From an uncultured Prevotellaceae bacterium (GTDB lineage: Bacteria; Bacteroidota; Bacteroidia; Bacteroidales; Bacteroidaceae): DNA of 64,000 nt. The notes under the pieces are model-generated. The model worked only from the letters and a program-made list of their open reading frames with translations, was not told the origin of the DNA and ran no database searches. Shown here one piece after another: positions 16,796 to 25,285 of the stretch (positions are counted from its first letter, which is position 1; every line of letters begins with the position of its first letter). Where the stretch lies: positions 35,191 to 99,190 of the forward strand of contig CADCEQ010000011.1 of NCBI GenBank assembly GCA_902800435.1, read 5' to 3'. The position numbers were made by a program, and so were the translations under genes.

Positions 16796-17494
16796 CTACA
16801 GTATCTGCATAATCTCACGCAAAGCCGCCACCGTATGGGTGGGAATGTCTGACGGCTGTACGTCCCATCTGTTGAAAAGAATGGTATTCAGCCCCATGTC
16901 GCGGGCTCCGATGATGTCGGTCTGAAGGTTGTCGCCTATCATCATGGTGGTGTCAACCGAGGCACCGCTCTTGGCGAGGGCATAGTCGAAGAAGGCTTTC
17001 GAGGGTTTGTTGGCACCGGCATCTTCGCTGAGGATGATGGTGTCGAAGTAGTTGCGGAGGCCTGAGGCAGCCAGTTTCTTGTACTGCACCTCGTGAAAAC
17101 CGTTACTCGTCATGTGCATCCGGTAGCCCCTGCCCTTCAGGTAGTCCATCAGTTCGTGAGCACCTTCGACGACGCCCGACTTCGTGGCGCAGAATTCAAG
17201 GAAACGGTCACTCATTTCCAGACAAAGGGCTTCAGTTATCTCCAGCCCCCTGCCCTCGCTGAGCGGACGGCGGAAGCGCTCCACTATCAGGTAGTCGCGC
17301 GTGATTTCGCCTCTCGAATAGCGCGTCCAGAGGTCGATGTTTGCCAGCCAATAGGCATCGTAGAATGTCTGTGGGTCAGGGAACCAGCGTTCAAGACTGA
17401 ACGCTTCGAAAGTCTCTCGCAGGGCAATAACCGAGTTGCCGTGGGTGTCATAGAGCGTGTCGTCGAAGTCGACGAAAAGGTCTTTGTATTTCAT
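16796..17494 (-). CDS. HAD-superfamily hydrolase, YjjG-like (noncanonical pyrimidine nucleotidase family)
   Basis: A 232-residue soluble phosphatase. HAD motif I is DFDDTLYDT (about 9-17), with the Asp nucleophile. Motif II is HMTSNGF, a Lys follows in the central part, and motif IV is MIGDNLQTDIIGARDMG. The helical cap and length fit the YjjG/PynA group, which dephosphorylates modified pyrimidine nucleotides. It follows cbiJ-cbiD by 6 bp and probably ends that transcript. A house-cleaning role is more likely than one in cobalamin, although the missing CobC-type alpha-ribazole phosphatase leaves room for another substrate. Confidence 0.82.
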   Translation of the reverse strand: MKYKDLFVDFDDTLYDTHGNSVIALRETFEAFSLERWFPDPQTFYDAYWLANIDLWTRYSRGEITRDYLIVERFRRPLSEGRGLEITEALCLEMSDRFLEFCATKSGVVEGAHELMDYLKGRGYRMHMTSNGFHEVQYKKLAASGLRNYFDTIILSEDAGANKPSKAFFDYALAKSGASVDTTMMIGDNLQTDIIGARDMGLNTILFNRWDVQPSDIPTHTVAALREIMQIL

Positions 17495-17500
17495 GTCTGT

Positions 17501-19273
17501 CTACTGTTTATAGATTGTGCCATTGTCGTCAATCAGCAGGATGGTGAGTGTGCCGTTGGGTAAGAGAGGATTACAATAGGTTGAGCAATGGCGGATGATG
17601 GTGGCGGCAAATGCGTTCAGCTTGTCGGCAGGCAGTTTCTCCCACAGTTCACGTGCCAGCGTGATGTGGCTAAGGTCGATGACGCAGCCGGCCTCGCTGA
17701 GCATCTGCCCGACGAATGCCTTGTTCATCACGGCCTTGCGGCTGTGGGTATCCAGATGCCCCTCGGCTAACTTCACGGCCTTGCCCAGCATCACGCCGAG
17801 CGTAACCGACGTGAAACCGAGTTCATGGGCCATCTTCAGCGTCTCGCCGATGTAGTTGCCATACTCGACGAACGCTTGCTGGGGCAGGTCGGGATAGAGT
17901 GTCTTCACAAAGCGCTCACTCTTGCCGCCGCTGTTGATGACCACACGCTCAAAGCCCGAAGCCTTTGCCACCGTCATACATTTGCGGATGGAGTCGATGA
18001 AGGCCTCTTCGCTGAAGGGCTTCACGATGCCGCTGACACCAATGATGGAGATACCACCCTCGATGCCGAGACGGGGATTGAAGGTGCGGCGGGCAATCTC
18101 CTCACCATGGGGGACGGAGAAGCCCACCCCCACCCCCTCCCCAAGGGAGGGGAGCTGAGAGTCCATAAGGAGCGGCATGAGGTTCTTCTCGATCATCTCG
18201 CGGGGACCACGGTTGATGGCAGGTTCGCCCGGCGCATAGTCGAAGCCAGGCAGCGTGAATCGGCCGACTCCCTCGCCCCCCTCGATGACTATAGCCCCCC
18301 CGGCCTTGGGGAGGGGACGGAGGTGGGCCCTCACCTCAATGCCGTTGGTCACGTCGGGATCGTCGCCAGCCTCCTTGATGCAGTAGGCGTAGCCCTCACC
18401 ATAGCCTACGGCCACGTTGATGGTCTCGCCATTGGGCAGGATGACCGGCACTTCTTCGGGCATTTCCCCATACAGCAACTTCCGCACGGCAGCCACCGCT
18501 GCCGCCGTAGCACAGGTGCCGGTGGTCAGTCCACTGTGCAGCGGAAAGAACTCGGGCAGCAGATGCTCCACGGTGCGACGGAGCCCGTAAGGGCCATTGA
18601 CCGTGTGGAATGAGGCTGGCATGACGGGGTGCTTCAGTGCGATGATCTTCATGCCCAGCCGGCGTGCTTCATCCACCTTCTCCTGGAAGCCGCCCGTCAG
18701 TCCGCTTTCCTTCATCAGTATGGCGTCGGCCTTCACACTGTCAGGATAGAAGCACAGCTGTCCATCGGTGGCTCCCTGCTCATGGGCCAGTCGGATGCTG
18801 CTCTCACGGCGGAGGATGCGGTAGACGACACGGACTCCCTTCGCCTCAAGCGGTTTGAGGCGGCTGATGCTCTGAACGCCAGTGGTGGCGAAAAGTGTAA
18901 AGCCCACCCCCAGCCCCTCCCGAGAGGAGGGGAGAAGGGAAGACAGTTCGCTGTATTCATCAATCCACGTAATGTCGGGGTCGCGAGGCGGATAGATTCG
19001 CTCGTAGCGCACCACGGGAAGTCCCGCTTCGGCAATATTGCCATGCAACTGCGAAGCGAACGGATGGGCGGCATCTACAATCAGGCGGATGTCGTGCTCA
19101 CGACAGAACGCCACGATGGCGGCGCGGTCGAGTGCACCGTCTATGCGCTGCCCGTGCTGCATCGCGACCTCCTGTTCGCCCGTCTTCGTGCTATAGAAGA
19201 AGGGCGAGCCTGCCTCCTCGAGCACCTCGACGGCCCTGCGGCCCTCTGTCGTTCCTCCGAATACCAGTATCAT
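17501..19273 (-). CDS. Fused cobalt-precorrin-6A reductase (CbiJ) and cobalt-precorrin-5B C1-methyltransferase (CbiD)
   Basis: A 590-residue fusion. The N-terminal ~240 residues are CbiJ-like: MILVFGGTTEGRRAVEVL, VDAAHPFASQLHGNI, and KESGLTGGFQEKVDEARRLG. From about 248 a CbiD domain follows: HSGLTTGTCATAAAVAAVRKLL, GEGVGRFTLPGFDYAPGEPAINRGPR, and MLGKAVKLAEGHLDTHSRKA. CbiD adds the C1 methyl group and CbiJ reduces the ring in the oxygen-independent corrin pathway. I start at MILVFGG (19273), which overlaps the cbiG-cbiF stop by 4 bp. Three GC-rich palindromic elements add in-frame peptides: SLLPSSREGLGVGF in CbiJ, and RPLPKAGG and SQLPSLGEGVGVGF in CbiD. Confidence 0.92.
   Translation of the reverse strand: MILVFGGTTEGRRAVEVLEEAGSPFFYSTKTGEQEVAMQHGQRIDGALDRAAIVAFCREHDIRLIVDAAHPFASQLHGNIAEAGLPVVRYERIYPPRDPDITWIDEYSELSSLLPSSREGLGVGFTLFATTGVQSISRLKPLEAKGVRVVYRILRRESSIRLAHEQGATDGQLCFYPDSVKADAILMKESGLTGGFQEKVDEARRLGMKIIALKHPVMPASFHTVNGPYGLRRTVEHLLPEFFPLHSGLTTGTCATAAAVAAVRKLLYGEMPEEVPVILPNGETINVAVGYGEGYAYCIKEAGDDPDVTNGIEVRAHLRPLPKAGGAIVIEGGEGVGRFTLPGFDYAPGEPAINRGPREMIEKNLMPLLMDSQLPSLGEGVGVGFSVPHGEEIARRTFNPRLGIEGGISIIGVSGIVKPFSEEAFIDSIRKCMTVAKASGFERVVINSGGKSERFVKTLYPDLPQQAFVEYGNYIGETLKMAHELGFTSVTLGVMLGKAVKLAEGHLDTHSRKAVMNKAFVGQMLSEAGCVIDLSHITLARELWEKLPADKLNAFAATIIRHCSTYCNPLLPNGTLTILLIDDNGTIYKQ
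18123..18154. repeat. GC-rich palindromic element inside the CbiD domain
   Basis: CCCACCCCCACCCCCTCCCC-AA-GGGAGGGGAG. Read on the minus strand it encodes LPSLGEGVGVGF within the CbiD part of the fusion. Confidence 0.7.
18294..18327. repeat. GC-rich palindromic element inside the CbiD domain (second)
   Basis: Runs of C, then GGCCTTGGGGAGGGG and GGAGGTGGG. On the minus strand it encodes RPLPKAGG just before the conserved GGEGVG motif. Confidence 0.55.
18903..18939. repeat. GC-rich palindromic element inside the CbiJ domain
   Basis: CCCACCCCCAGCCCCTCCC-GAGA-GGAGGGGAGAAGGG. On the minus strand it encodes LLPSSREGLGVGF in the CbiJ part. Confidence 0.7.
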
Positions 19274-21051
19274 GAGGGGTCGCCTTGACGGAAGAGGTGG
19301 GTGAAGTATTTGGAATAGAGCTCGGAGAGGCCCTGACGGTTGTTGATAGCCTCGCCGACGACAATCATCGTGGTGAGCGTCAGGTTGTTGTCGTGAACAA
19401 TCCTGGCAAGGTCTTTCAGCTGGCCGCGATAGATCTTCTGGTCGGGCCACGTCAGGTGGTAGCAGGCGGCGACGGGCGTATCCTCAGGATATTCCTGCAA
19501 GAGTTCGCGCTGCACGTCGTCGACGATGGCCGCCGAGAGGAAGATGCACATCGTCGACTGGCTGCGGGCCAGCAGGTGGAGCTGCTCTTTCTCGGGCATG
19601 GGCGTCCGGCCTTCGCCACGTGTCAGGATGATTGTCTGGCAGCGCTCAGGGATCGTGAACTGGCTCTGCAGTTCGGCGGCGGCGGCGAGAAACGACGAGA
19701 TGCCCGGCGTGATGTGATAGTCCATGCCGTTCGCGTCGAAGAAGGCCATCTGCTCCTGAATGGCACCGAAGATGCAGGGGTCGCCAGTATGCAGACGGAC
19801 GATGAAGTGGCCGCGGTCGTAGTGCTCCTTCATCAGCTGGCACTGCTCCTCGAGGGTCATGTCGGCCGACGAGCGCACGACGGCTCCCGGCTTGTGGCAG
19901 TCGGTCAGCGCCTTGGGCACCAGCGAACCGGCATATAATATAAGGTCGGCCTGCTCCAGCATCTTCCTGCCACGCACGCTGATCAGGTCAGGGTCGCCAG
20001 GGCCGGCACCGACAATCTCGATATGCCCTTTATGAGAGCGCAGGTACTTATGGTCGATGGCGAGGGCGGCCGTCCAGTTCTTACCCTTCACCTTGGGGAT
20101 GATGAGCTGACCATGGTTGGAGCCAAGGATGGCCGCCGCCTCGCAGACGCTGGGCGTGCCGACGTGCTTTTCGACGGTCTTACTCGGATTAGGCACCTCC
20201 ACCTTTGCCAGTTCCTCTGCCGTAAAGAACACCACCTCCTCGTCGTATTCGTCTTCGAGCATCTCCACGAACTCCTCGTCCTGCTTCACGTCGATGGTGC
20301 AGTAGCGGTGGGCACAAGGCAGCACGCCTCGATGGGCAAAAGCCTCGTCTATCTCGTCGTAGATGCTCTCATAGTCCTCGGGGTGATGCGCCAGCCCGAA
20401 GCCTATCGTTCCCACCATCGGCACGAAGTGGAGTTCAAGCATGCCGTATGGAGCCCTGCGGTTGTAGGGCGAGACGATGATGAGCAGGCGGAACTTCCGG
20501 GGGTCGGCCTCGGCGATGTCACGGATGATGGTCACGTGCTCTGGCTTTGTCGCCTCCAAGTAGTCCGTTCCCTCGTCGCGGGCCTCGATGAGCAGGGCCG
20601 TCGGCTGACGGTTGACGAAAGCAAAGATGCAGTCGTTCATGTCGTCGATGTCGCTGGCTACGGGCCAGTCGAAGCGTTTCTCAAAGGTGTCGAGCGCCCA
20701 GAGTCCCGCATTGTCGCTCTGCGTGGTGATGACTGGTCTGGCGCCCAGCACATCCGCAATGGTCTGCGCCAAGTCGTTGGCCCCTCCGATGTGACCAGAA
20801 AGCACGGAAACGGCGTTCCTTCCGAAACTGTCGATACACACCACGGCAGGGTCTTCGTGCTTGTCGTTGACATACGGCGCAATGGTGCGCACGCAGATAC
20901 CCATTGCCCCGATGAACACAAAGCCGTCGAAGTCGTTCCAACGCTTGCCGACATCAGTACGCTGAATCACCGTCCCCCGCAACTGCCTCTTAATCGTGCC
21001 AGCAACGTCTTTCCTTGCTTCACTAATCTGTATAATCGCTATTTTCTTCAT
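19270..21051 (-). CDS. Fused cobalt-precorrin-5A hydrolase (CbiG) and cobalt-precorrin-4 C11-methyltransferase (CbiF)
   Basis: A 593-residue fusion. Residues 1-335 are CbiG: FVFIGAMGICVRTIAPYV, VLSGHIGGANDLA, ITTQSDNAGLWALD, and a late CEAAAILGSNHGQLIIPKVKG. Residues ~342-593 are a SAM-dependent tetrapyrrole methylase of CbiF type: IVGAGPGDPDLISVRGRKML, LHTGDPCIFGAIQEQM, and TPGISSFLAAAAELQ. CbiF methylates C11 and CbiG opens the lactone to extrude acetaldehyde, so the fusion joins consecutive steps. The stop overlaps the cbiJ-cbiD start by 4 bp. Upstream, 42 bp away, is the KilA-N gene; no clear promoter lies between, so expression may depend on read-through. Confidence 0.94.
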   Translation of the reverse strand: MKKIAIIQISEARKDVAGTIKRQLRGTVIQRTDVGKRWNDFDGFVFIGAMGICVRTIAPYVNDKHEDPAVVCIDSFGRNAVSVLSGHIGGANDLAQTIADVLGARPVITTQSDNAGLWALDTFEKRFDWPVASDIDDMNDCIFAFVNRQPTALLIEARDEGTDYLEATKPEHVTIIRDIAEADPRKFRLLIIVSPYNRRAPYGMLELHFVPMVGTIGFGLAHHPEDYESIYDEIDEAFAHRGVLPCAHRYCTIDVKQDEEFVEMLEDEYDEEVVFFTAEELAKVEVPNPSKTVEKHVGTPSVCEAAAILGSNHGQLIIPKVKGKNWTAALAIDHKYLRSHKGHIEIVGAGPGDPDLISVRGRKMLEQADLILYAGSLVPKALTDCHKPGAVVRSSADMTLEEQCQLMKEHYDRGHFIVRLHTGDPCIFGAIQEQMAFFDANGMDYHITPGISSFLAAAAELQSQFTIPERCQTIILTRGEGRTPMPEKEQLHLLARSQSTMCIFLSAAIVDDVQRELLQEYPEDTPVAACYHLTWPDQKIYRGQLKDLARIVHDNNLTLTTMIVVGEAINNRQGLSELYSKYFTHLFRQGDPS

Positions 21052-21093
21052 TGGTATTGGTAGTCAAATTATTGAATAAGGACTTTAATCCTG

Positions 21094-21912
21094 CTATTTC
21101 AGCAGTATCCTACCCTCGTTGCCCTCCAGCACTTGCATCTGCTGGATGGCTATCTGATTCAGTTTGACGAGTCGTTCGCCCTGAGGTACGCCGTCATCAA
21201 TTAAAACAGCATTTATATTCTCCATATTCGAGAGGCAGATGAGTTCGTTAATCGTTGCATAGTCGCGGATATTGCCTTTGAGGTCGGGATTCGCCTCGCG
21301 CCATTGCTTGGCAGTCATTCCAAACATCGCAACATTTAGCACATCGGCCTCCTCAGCGTAAATAATGCTTGACTGTGCAGGGGTTACCTCCTCTGGAATC
21401 AGATGGCGCTTGATGGCATCGGTATGTATGCGGTAGTTAATCTTCGAGAGTTCACGCTTGGCCGTCCAGCCTATCAGTTCCTGCTCCTTAGCTTTCAGAC
21501 GTTGGAACTCCATGACCAAGTAGAGTTCGAATTCCACAGATACCCAATTTGCAAATTTAAAGGCAATGTCTGACCTGGCATAGGTCCCACCATAACGGCC
21601 TGCCTGAGAAATAAGTCCAATAGCATTAGTAGCCTCAATCCATTGAGTGGGTGAGAGGGTAAACGCATTCAGACCTGCCTGAGTTCTAAACCCCTCGAAT
21701 TCGAGGGGGTTAAAATTCGGATTGTAGAGTGTCTCCCACAATCCAAGATACTCAATGGTGTTGCGGTTACGCATCCAGTTGGCAATCACACCTGCTGGAT
21801 CAGTCTCATTTTTCTGTTTAGCGATATCGGTGATGCAGATATAGTCAATGCCATCTTTTGTCATCGTCCGGATGTTTGCATCCTTCACTGTTATTGTCTT
21901 TTGTTTTGCCAT
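21094..21912 (-). CDS. KilA-N domain protein
   Basis: About 272 residues from MAKQKTITVKD. The N-terminal half is a KilA-N DNA-binding domain: YICITDIAKQKNETDPAGVIANWMRNRNTIEYLGLWETLYN, then a Gly/Arg-rich loop (TQWIEATNAIGLISQAGRYGGTYARSDIAFKFANWVSVEF). The C-terminal half is helical with no recognised motif (SKINYRIHTDAIKRHLIPEEVTPAQ). KilA-N proteins are typical of phages, plasmids and Bacteroidetes accessory loci. Here it stands in the middle of corrin-ring genes with no known tie to cobalamin. It is on the same strand, 13 bp behind the lipoprotein gene. A start 13 codons further upstream is open but overlaps that gene. Confidence 0.85.
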   Translation of the reverse strand: MAKQKTITVKDANIRTMTKDGIDYICITDIAKQKNETDPAGVIANWMRNRNTIEYLGLWETLYNPNFNPLEFEGFRTQAGLNAFTLSPTQWIEATNAIGLISQAGRYGGTYARSDIAFKFANWVSVEFELYLVMEFQRLKAKEQELIGWTAKRELSKINYRIHTDAIKRHLIPEEVTPAQSSIIYAEEADVLNVAMFGMTAKQWREANPDLKGNIRDYATINELICLSNMENINAVLIDDGVPQGERLVKLNQIAIQQMQVLEGNEGRILLK

Positions 21913-21925
21913 AATCATCAAACTT

Positions 21926-22393
21926 TTACTCGTCACTATCCTTGTTGTCATAATAGCCGGCTTCGTAGCCTTCTTCGTAGCCTAACTGATATTCCTTCCG
22001 CTTCTTTCCCTTGTAGCGGCAGGCGTCGTCGTACTGGCCACCCCAGCCGTTGTCCATCACGGCGTCGTCTTCACCGTTGTCATAGCCGGCTTCGTAGCCC
22101 TCCTCGTAATAGCGGGATATGGTCACTTTAGGGGATGCCGGTTTTTCCACGACGGGAGGTGTTGACGGTTCTTGTGACGGCTTTGTCTCATTGACAGTTG
22201 TAGCAGGAAGAGGAGTAACAGGACTGGGGGTAACAGGTGGAGAGTACACAGGCTGCATCTCGTGCTGTGGTGCTGGCACAGCTTGCTCAACTTGTGCCTG
22301 TGGTTTGGCCTCCTCTCTTTGCCTACAACCACAAAAGAGGCAAACAAAGAGGCTAAGGACAATGATGTCGGTATTGTTTAAGCAGTAATACTT
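21926..22393 (-). CDS. Small lipoprotein with Tyr/Gly repeats
   Basis: A 155-residue lipoprotein from MKYYCLNNTDIIVLSLFVCLFCGC (lipobox LFCGC). The mature part is a Pro/Thr/Val-rich linker (TPSPVTPLPATTVNE) followed by two copies of YEEGYEAGY separated by NGEDDAVMDNGWGGQYDDACRYKGKK. The repeats resemble short EGYEAGYxDG modules of surface proteins, which are often acidic and possibly metal-binding. I know no function. It has its own good promoter (TTGG-N19-TAACTTTG ending at 22418) and leads into the KilA-N gene. The long linker suggests it spans the periplasm or is surface exposed. Confidence 0.7.
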   Translation of the reverse strand, partial: KYYCLNNTDIIVLSLFVCLFCGCRQREEAKPQAQVEQAVPAPQHEMQPVYSPPVTPSPVTPLPATTVNETKPSQEPSTPPVVEKPASPKVTISRYYEEGYEAGYDNGEDDAVMDNGWGGQYDDACRYKGKKRKEYQLGYEEGYEAGYYDNKDSDE

Positions 22394-22417
22394 CATAGGT
22401 CGCATTTGTATCGTGTG

Positions 22418-22447
22418 CAAAGTTAGCAAATTACTTAGAGACTACCA
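22418..22447 (-). promoter_or_regulatory. Promoter of repeat lipoprotein / KilA-N genes
   Basis: TAACTTTG (22425-22418) with TTGG about 19 bp upstream, a close match to the Bacteroidetes consensus. It can also serve cbiG-cbiF and cbiJ-cbiD downstream. The rest of the gap to 22623 holds short GAGGAGCC repeats but no gene. Confidence 0.55.
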
Positions 22448-22623
22448 AGGGAAACAGCAAAAAATGCATTTTAGTAAATGTGACAATGTGACTGTGACAT
22501 TAAGGTTTTCGCTCTCAAGAGCCTCCTCATAAACGCGAGGAGCCAGTTGAGTTACGTGAGGAGCCGCCTCGCAACAATCAGCCACTCCCCTAGGTCGGCC
22601 TGCCCCCATTTTCCTCGTTTGAC

Positions 22624-23847
22624 TCAGCGGAAAGCTTTCAATATATCGATGGGATTATGGTCGTTGAGCTGGACATGGAGCGGTGGATCCTGGCTGAGCG
22701 AGAGGGCGGCGCAGGCCTCGTCCCAAAGCAGGCGGCTGTCGGCTGGGACATGGGGGCTGCTGACGCTGTTGAAGACGATGACGCCACCGGGGGCGAGCAT
22801 CGTGAGCACCTTCGACATGATTTCCTTCAGGCGGCCGCCGTGTCCGCCGATGAAGACGGCGTCGGGGAGGGTTGTAGGGAGGGGAGTTTGTAGGATACCC
22901 GGGGCACCGAAGCGGCGGGCGTTTTCGTGGATGATGGCCTCGCACTCGGGGCGTATTTCGAAGGCGTGGATTTCGAGATGGGGGAACAGCAGACGGGCCT
23001 CGATGGAGACGCTACCCGTGCAGAAGCCGATGTCCCAGAAGACGTGACGACGGGGCAGGTCGAGGGCTTGGAGGGTGAGCAGGCGGATGGGCATCTTGGT
23101 GATCATCTTCTCCCGGCCGTCGAGGAGGGCGAAGCTGGCGTCGGGGAGGCCGAAGGGTTTGGCAGTGGCACCGCCACTGCATAGCGAACAAGAGGTGAGG
23201 ATGAGACAGTTGGGGGAGGCGAAGGTGCGCTGGGCAGCGGCTTCGAGGGATAATGTGGAGACTGTTTCTTCGTCGGGATTGCCGAGGTGCTCGCCAATGT
23301 GCATCAGATAGTTGGTGTAGCCGTAGTCGAGCATGTGCCAGGCGATGGCGGCAGGGGTGTGCTGGCGGTCGGTGAGCACGCCGATTTTGGAAGTCCGCTC
23401 AATGAGGGCGCGGTCGAAAGCCGGCCAGGGGCGGCCAGTCAGCGAGACGATGTGCATGTCGTGATAGGGCATCAGCAGTCGGTGGGCCAGCATCTGGAGC
23501 GAGTTGAACGACGGATAGACCGTGATATCGGCATCAGGCATCCGGCTGCGAATGGTGTTGGCAAAGCCGAAGAACAGTGGGTCGCCGGAGGCGAAGATGA
23601 TGAGCCTCCCCCCACCCCCTCCCGTAGAGGGGGAGTCTGCCCTACAGAGGGAGCCATACTGCTCGAAGACGGCATCGAGGGGGACGGTAATGTCAATCCA
23701 CTCGGCGTCCTTCGGCAGTAGCGGTGCCACGATGTCGTGATGGCGCTTGCCGCCAGAAAACACCTTGCCGTTCTTGATAACGTCCAGCACTTCAGGCGGG
23801 AAAAACGGCTGTGGGTTGTCGCTGATTCCAATAACGATGAACATCAT
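22624..23847 (-). CDS. Fused cobalt-precorrin-7 C5-methyltransferase (CbiE) and C15-methyltransferase/decarboxylase (CbiT)
   Basis: A 407-residue CobL-type fusion. The N-terminal ~205 residues are CbiE: MFIVIGISDNPQPFFPPEV, IIFASGDPLFFGFANTI, and HDMHIVSLTGRPW. CbiT follows (about 215-407) with the SAM motif FWDIGFCTGSVSIEAR, then IHAFEIRPECEAIIHENARRFG and DAVFIGGHGGRLKEI. Together they methylate C5 and C15 and remove the C12 acetate carboxylate. The start overlaps the cbiH-cbiC stop by 4 bp. Two palindromic insertions are visible: SLCRADSPSTGGGGG in CbiE, and a different one giving CSLCSGGATA near the domain junction. It is the last gene of the riboswitch-led operon; no clear terminator follows. 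Confidence 0.93.
   Translation of the reverse strand: MMFIVIGISDNPQPFFPPEVLDVIKNGKVFSGGKRHHDIVAPLLPKDAEWIDITVPLDAVFEQYGSLCRADSPSTGGGGGRLIIFASGDPLFFGFANTIRSRMPDADITVYPSFNSLQMLAHRLLMPYHDMHIVSLTGRPWPAFDRALIERTSKIGVLTDRQHTPAAIAWHMLDYGYTNYLMHIGEHLGNPDEETVSTLSLEAAAQRTFASPNCLILTSCSLCSGGATAKPFGLPDASFALLDGREKMITKMPIRLLTLQALDLPRRHVFWDIGFCTGSVSIEARLLFPHLEIHAFEIRPECEAIIHENARRFGAPGILQTPLPTTLPDAVFIGGHGGRLKEIMSKVLTMLAPGGVIVFNSVSSPHVPADSRLLWDEACAALSLSQDPPLHVQLNDHNPIDILKAFR
23161..23188. repeat. Second palindrome class inside cbiE-cbiT
   Basis: GGCAGTGGC-ACC-GCCACTGC followed by ATAGCGAAC. Minus-strand reading gives SLCSGGATA. It matches the element at 27228-27256 in structure and flank (CTGCAYAGCGAAC). Confidence 0.55.
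23604..23653. repeat. GC-rich palindromic element inside the CbiE domain
   Basis: CCTCCCCCCACCCCCTCCC-GTAG-AGGGGGAG followed by TCTGCCCTACAGAGGGAG. Minus-strand reading gives SLCRADSPSTGGGGGRL. Confidence 0.7.
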
Positions 23848-25262
23848 AGATCACGGCCAGGCTTTAGTTGTGCGGCATCGTCGAAGGTCAGGATGGCGTT
23901 GCAGAGAGTGGCGGCGAGGTTGGAGCCGCCCTTGCGCCCCTCAACGATGATCTTGGGAATGTCGCGGAATGGCTTCACCATGTGCTTCGACTCGCGGACG
24001 TGGACGAAACCTACGGGGGCGGCGATGATGCCTGCCGGATGGGCTTTGCCTTTGCGGATGAGGTCGCAGAGCTCCATCAGCGCCGTAGGAGCGTTGCCGA
24101 AGGCGAAGAGGGCATCAGGGTGTTCCTCGACGGCGAGACGGATGCCGGCCTGAGTGCGTGTAATCCCCTGTGCGTCAGCCATCTCAGCCACGCGAGGGTC
24201 GCTCAAATAACATTTGGCCTCGATGCCCAAGCGCTGGAGGGCGCCCTTGCGGATGCCGCTGACGACCATCGTCACGTCGGTCACGATGGTCGTCAGCGTG
24301 CCGTCCTTCACCTTATTATATAATAGCTCCACAGCCCCTGGGTCAGTATGGAGGATGTTCTCCATATCGAAGTCGGCGGTGGTATGGATGGCGTGGAGCA
24401 GGGCCCATTGATGGTCTAAGGCATAGTCACCCTTCAATTCTCCAAGAATGGTGCGGAAGGATTCTATCATAATGTTCTGACCAATCTTATTGCCTTCGTT
24501 CGCTTCATCGCGATAATACCCACGAGGCGTAATAATCAGCTTACGCCCCTCGCCATTTGGAGAGTTTATATACGACTGTGAGTTGCCAATGATGATGACG
24601 GTGAACATATCTACGTCCTCAGGGTCAAAGGCTCCAAGGGTCGTCACCTTCACCTCCTGCTCCTCACGTCCTGCTTGACGCACATAGCCGACAGGCGTCA
24701 GTTCGCTACGCTCCTGGAGGAACAGCTCCTGCAAACGGTACAACTGCCAGTAGCGGTCGTGCGACTTCGGGTTGTAGACGGCAGTCACGAAATCGGCCGC
24801 TGCCGCCGCCTTGATGCGCCGCTCTATCAGTTCCCAGGGCGTCATCAGGTCGGAGAGCGAGATGATGCACGTGTCGTGGCCCGTTGGTGCGCCAAGCAGC
24901 GAGGCCGCCTTCTGGAAAGCCGAAATGCCCGGCAGCGAGACAATCTCAATATCCGACCGGCGGGCAGCCTTCATCTCGTAGATGAGCGGTGTCATACCGT
25001 AGATGCCGGCATCGCCCGACGAGATGACGACGACGGTCTTACCCGTCTCGGCCAGATTGAAAGCCTGCTCTGCCCGCTCGCGCTCGTGGCGCATACCGGT
25101 ATCGATACACGTGCAGTCGGCTTTCAGATAGTCCTCGACAAATCGGAAGTAATACTTATAGCCGACGATGGCGTCAGCCCGACGAACGGCGTCAATCACG
25201 GCGGGCGTTATGTCTTCCTTGCCGCCAGGTCCTAAGCCTGCTATGATAATCTGTTTTTTCAT
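23844..25262 (-). CDS. Fused cobalt-precorrin-3 C17-methyltransferase (CbiH) and precorrin-8X methylmutase (CbiC)
   Basis: A 472-residue fusion. Residues 1-245 are CbiH/CobJ: IIIAGLGPGGKEDITPAVI, VVVISSGDAGIYGMTPLIYEM, TAVYNPKSHDRYWQL, and VGYVRQAGREEQEV. After a linker (NGEGRKLIITPRGYYRDE), residues ~265-472 are CbiC: ADFDMENILHTDPGAVELL, a conserved VTDVTMVVSGI, FGNAPTALMELCDLI, and APVGFVHVRESKHMV. CbiH contracts the ring while methylating C17; CbiC moves the C11 methyl to C12. These are not consecutive steps. It starts 23 bp after the permease stop in the riboswitch operon. Confidence 0.94.
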   Translation of the reverse strand: MKKQIIIAGLGPGGKEDITPAVIDAVRRADAIVGYKYYFRFVEDYLKADCTCIDTGMRHERERAEQAFNLAETGKTVVVISSGDAGIYGMTPLIYEMKAARRSDIEIVSLPGISAFQKAASLLGAPTGHDTCIISLSDLMTPWELIERRIKAAAAADFVTAVYNPKSHDRYWQLYRLQELFLQERSELTPVGYVRQAGREEQEVKVTTLGAFDPEDVDMFTVIIIGNSQSYINSPNGEGRKLIITPRGYYRDEANEGNKIGQNIMIESFRTILGELKGDYALDHQWALLHAIHTTADFDMENILHTDPGAVELLYNKVKDGTLTTIVTDVTMVVSGIRKGALQRLGIEAKCYLSDPRVAEMADAQGITRTQAGIRLAVEEHPDALFAFGNAPTALMELCDLIRKGKAHPAGIIAAPVGFVHVRESKHMVKPFRDIPKIIVEGRKGGSNLAATLCNAILTFDDAAQLKPGRDL

Positions 25263-25285
25263 AATACTTTGAGGTTACAGGGTGG

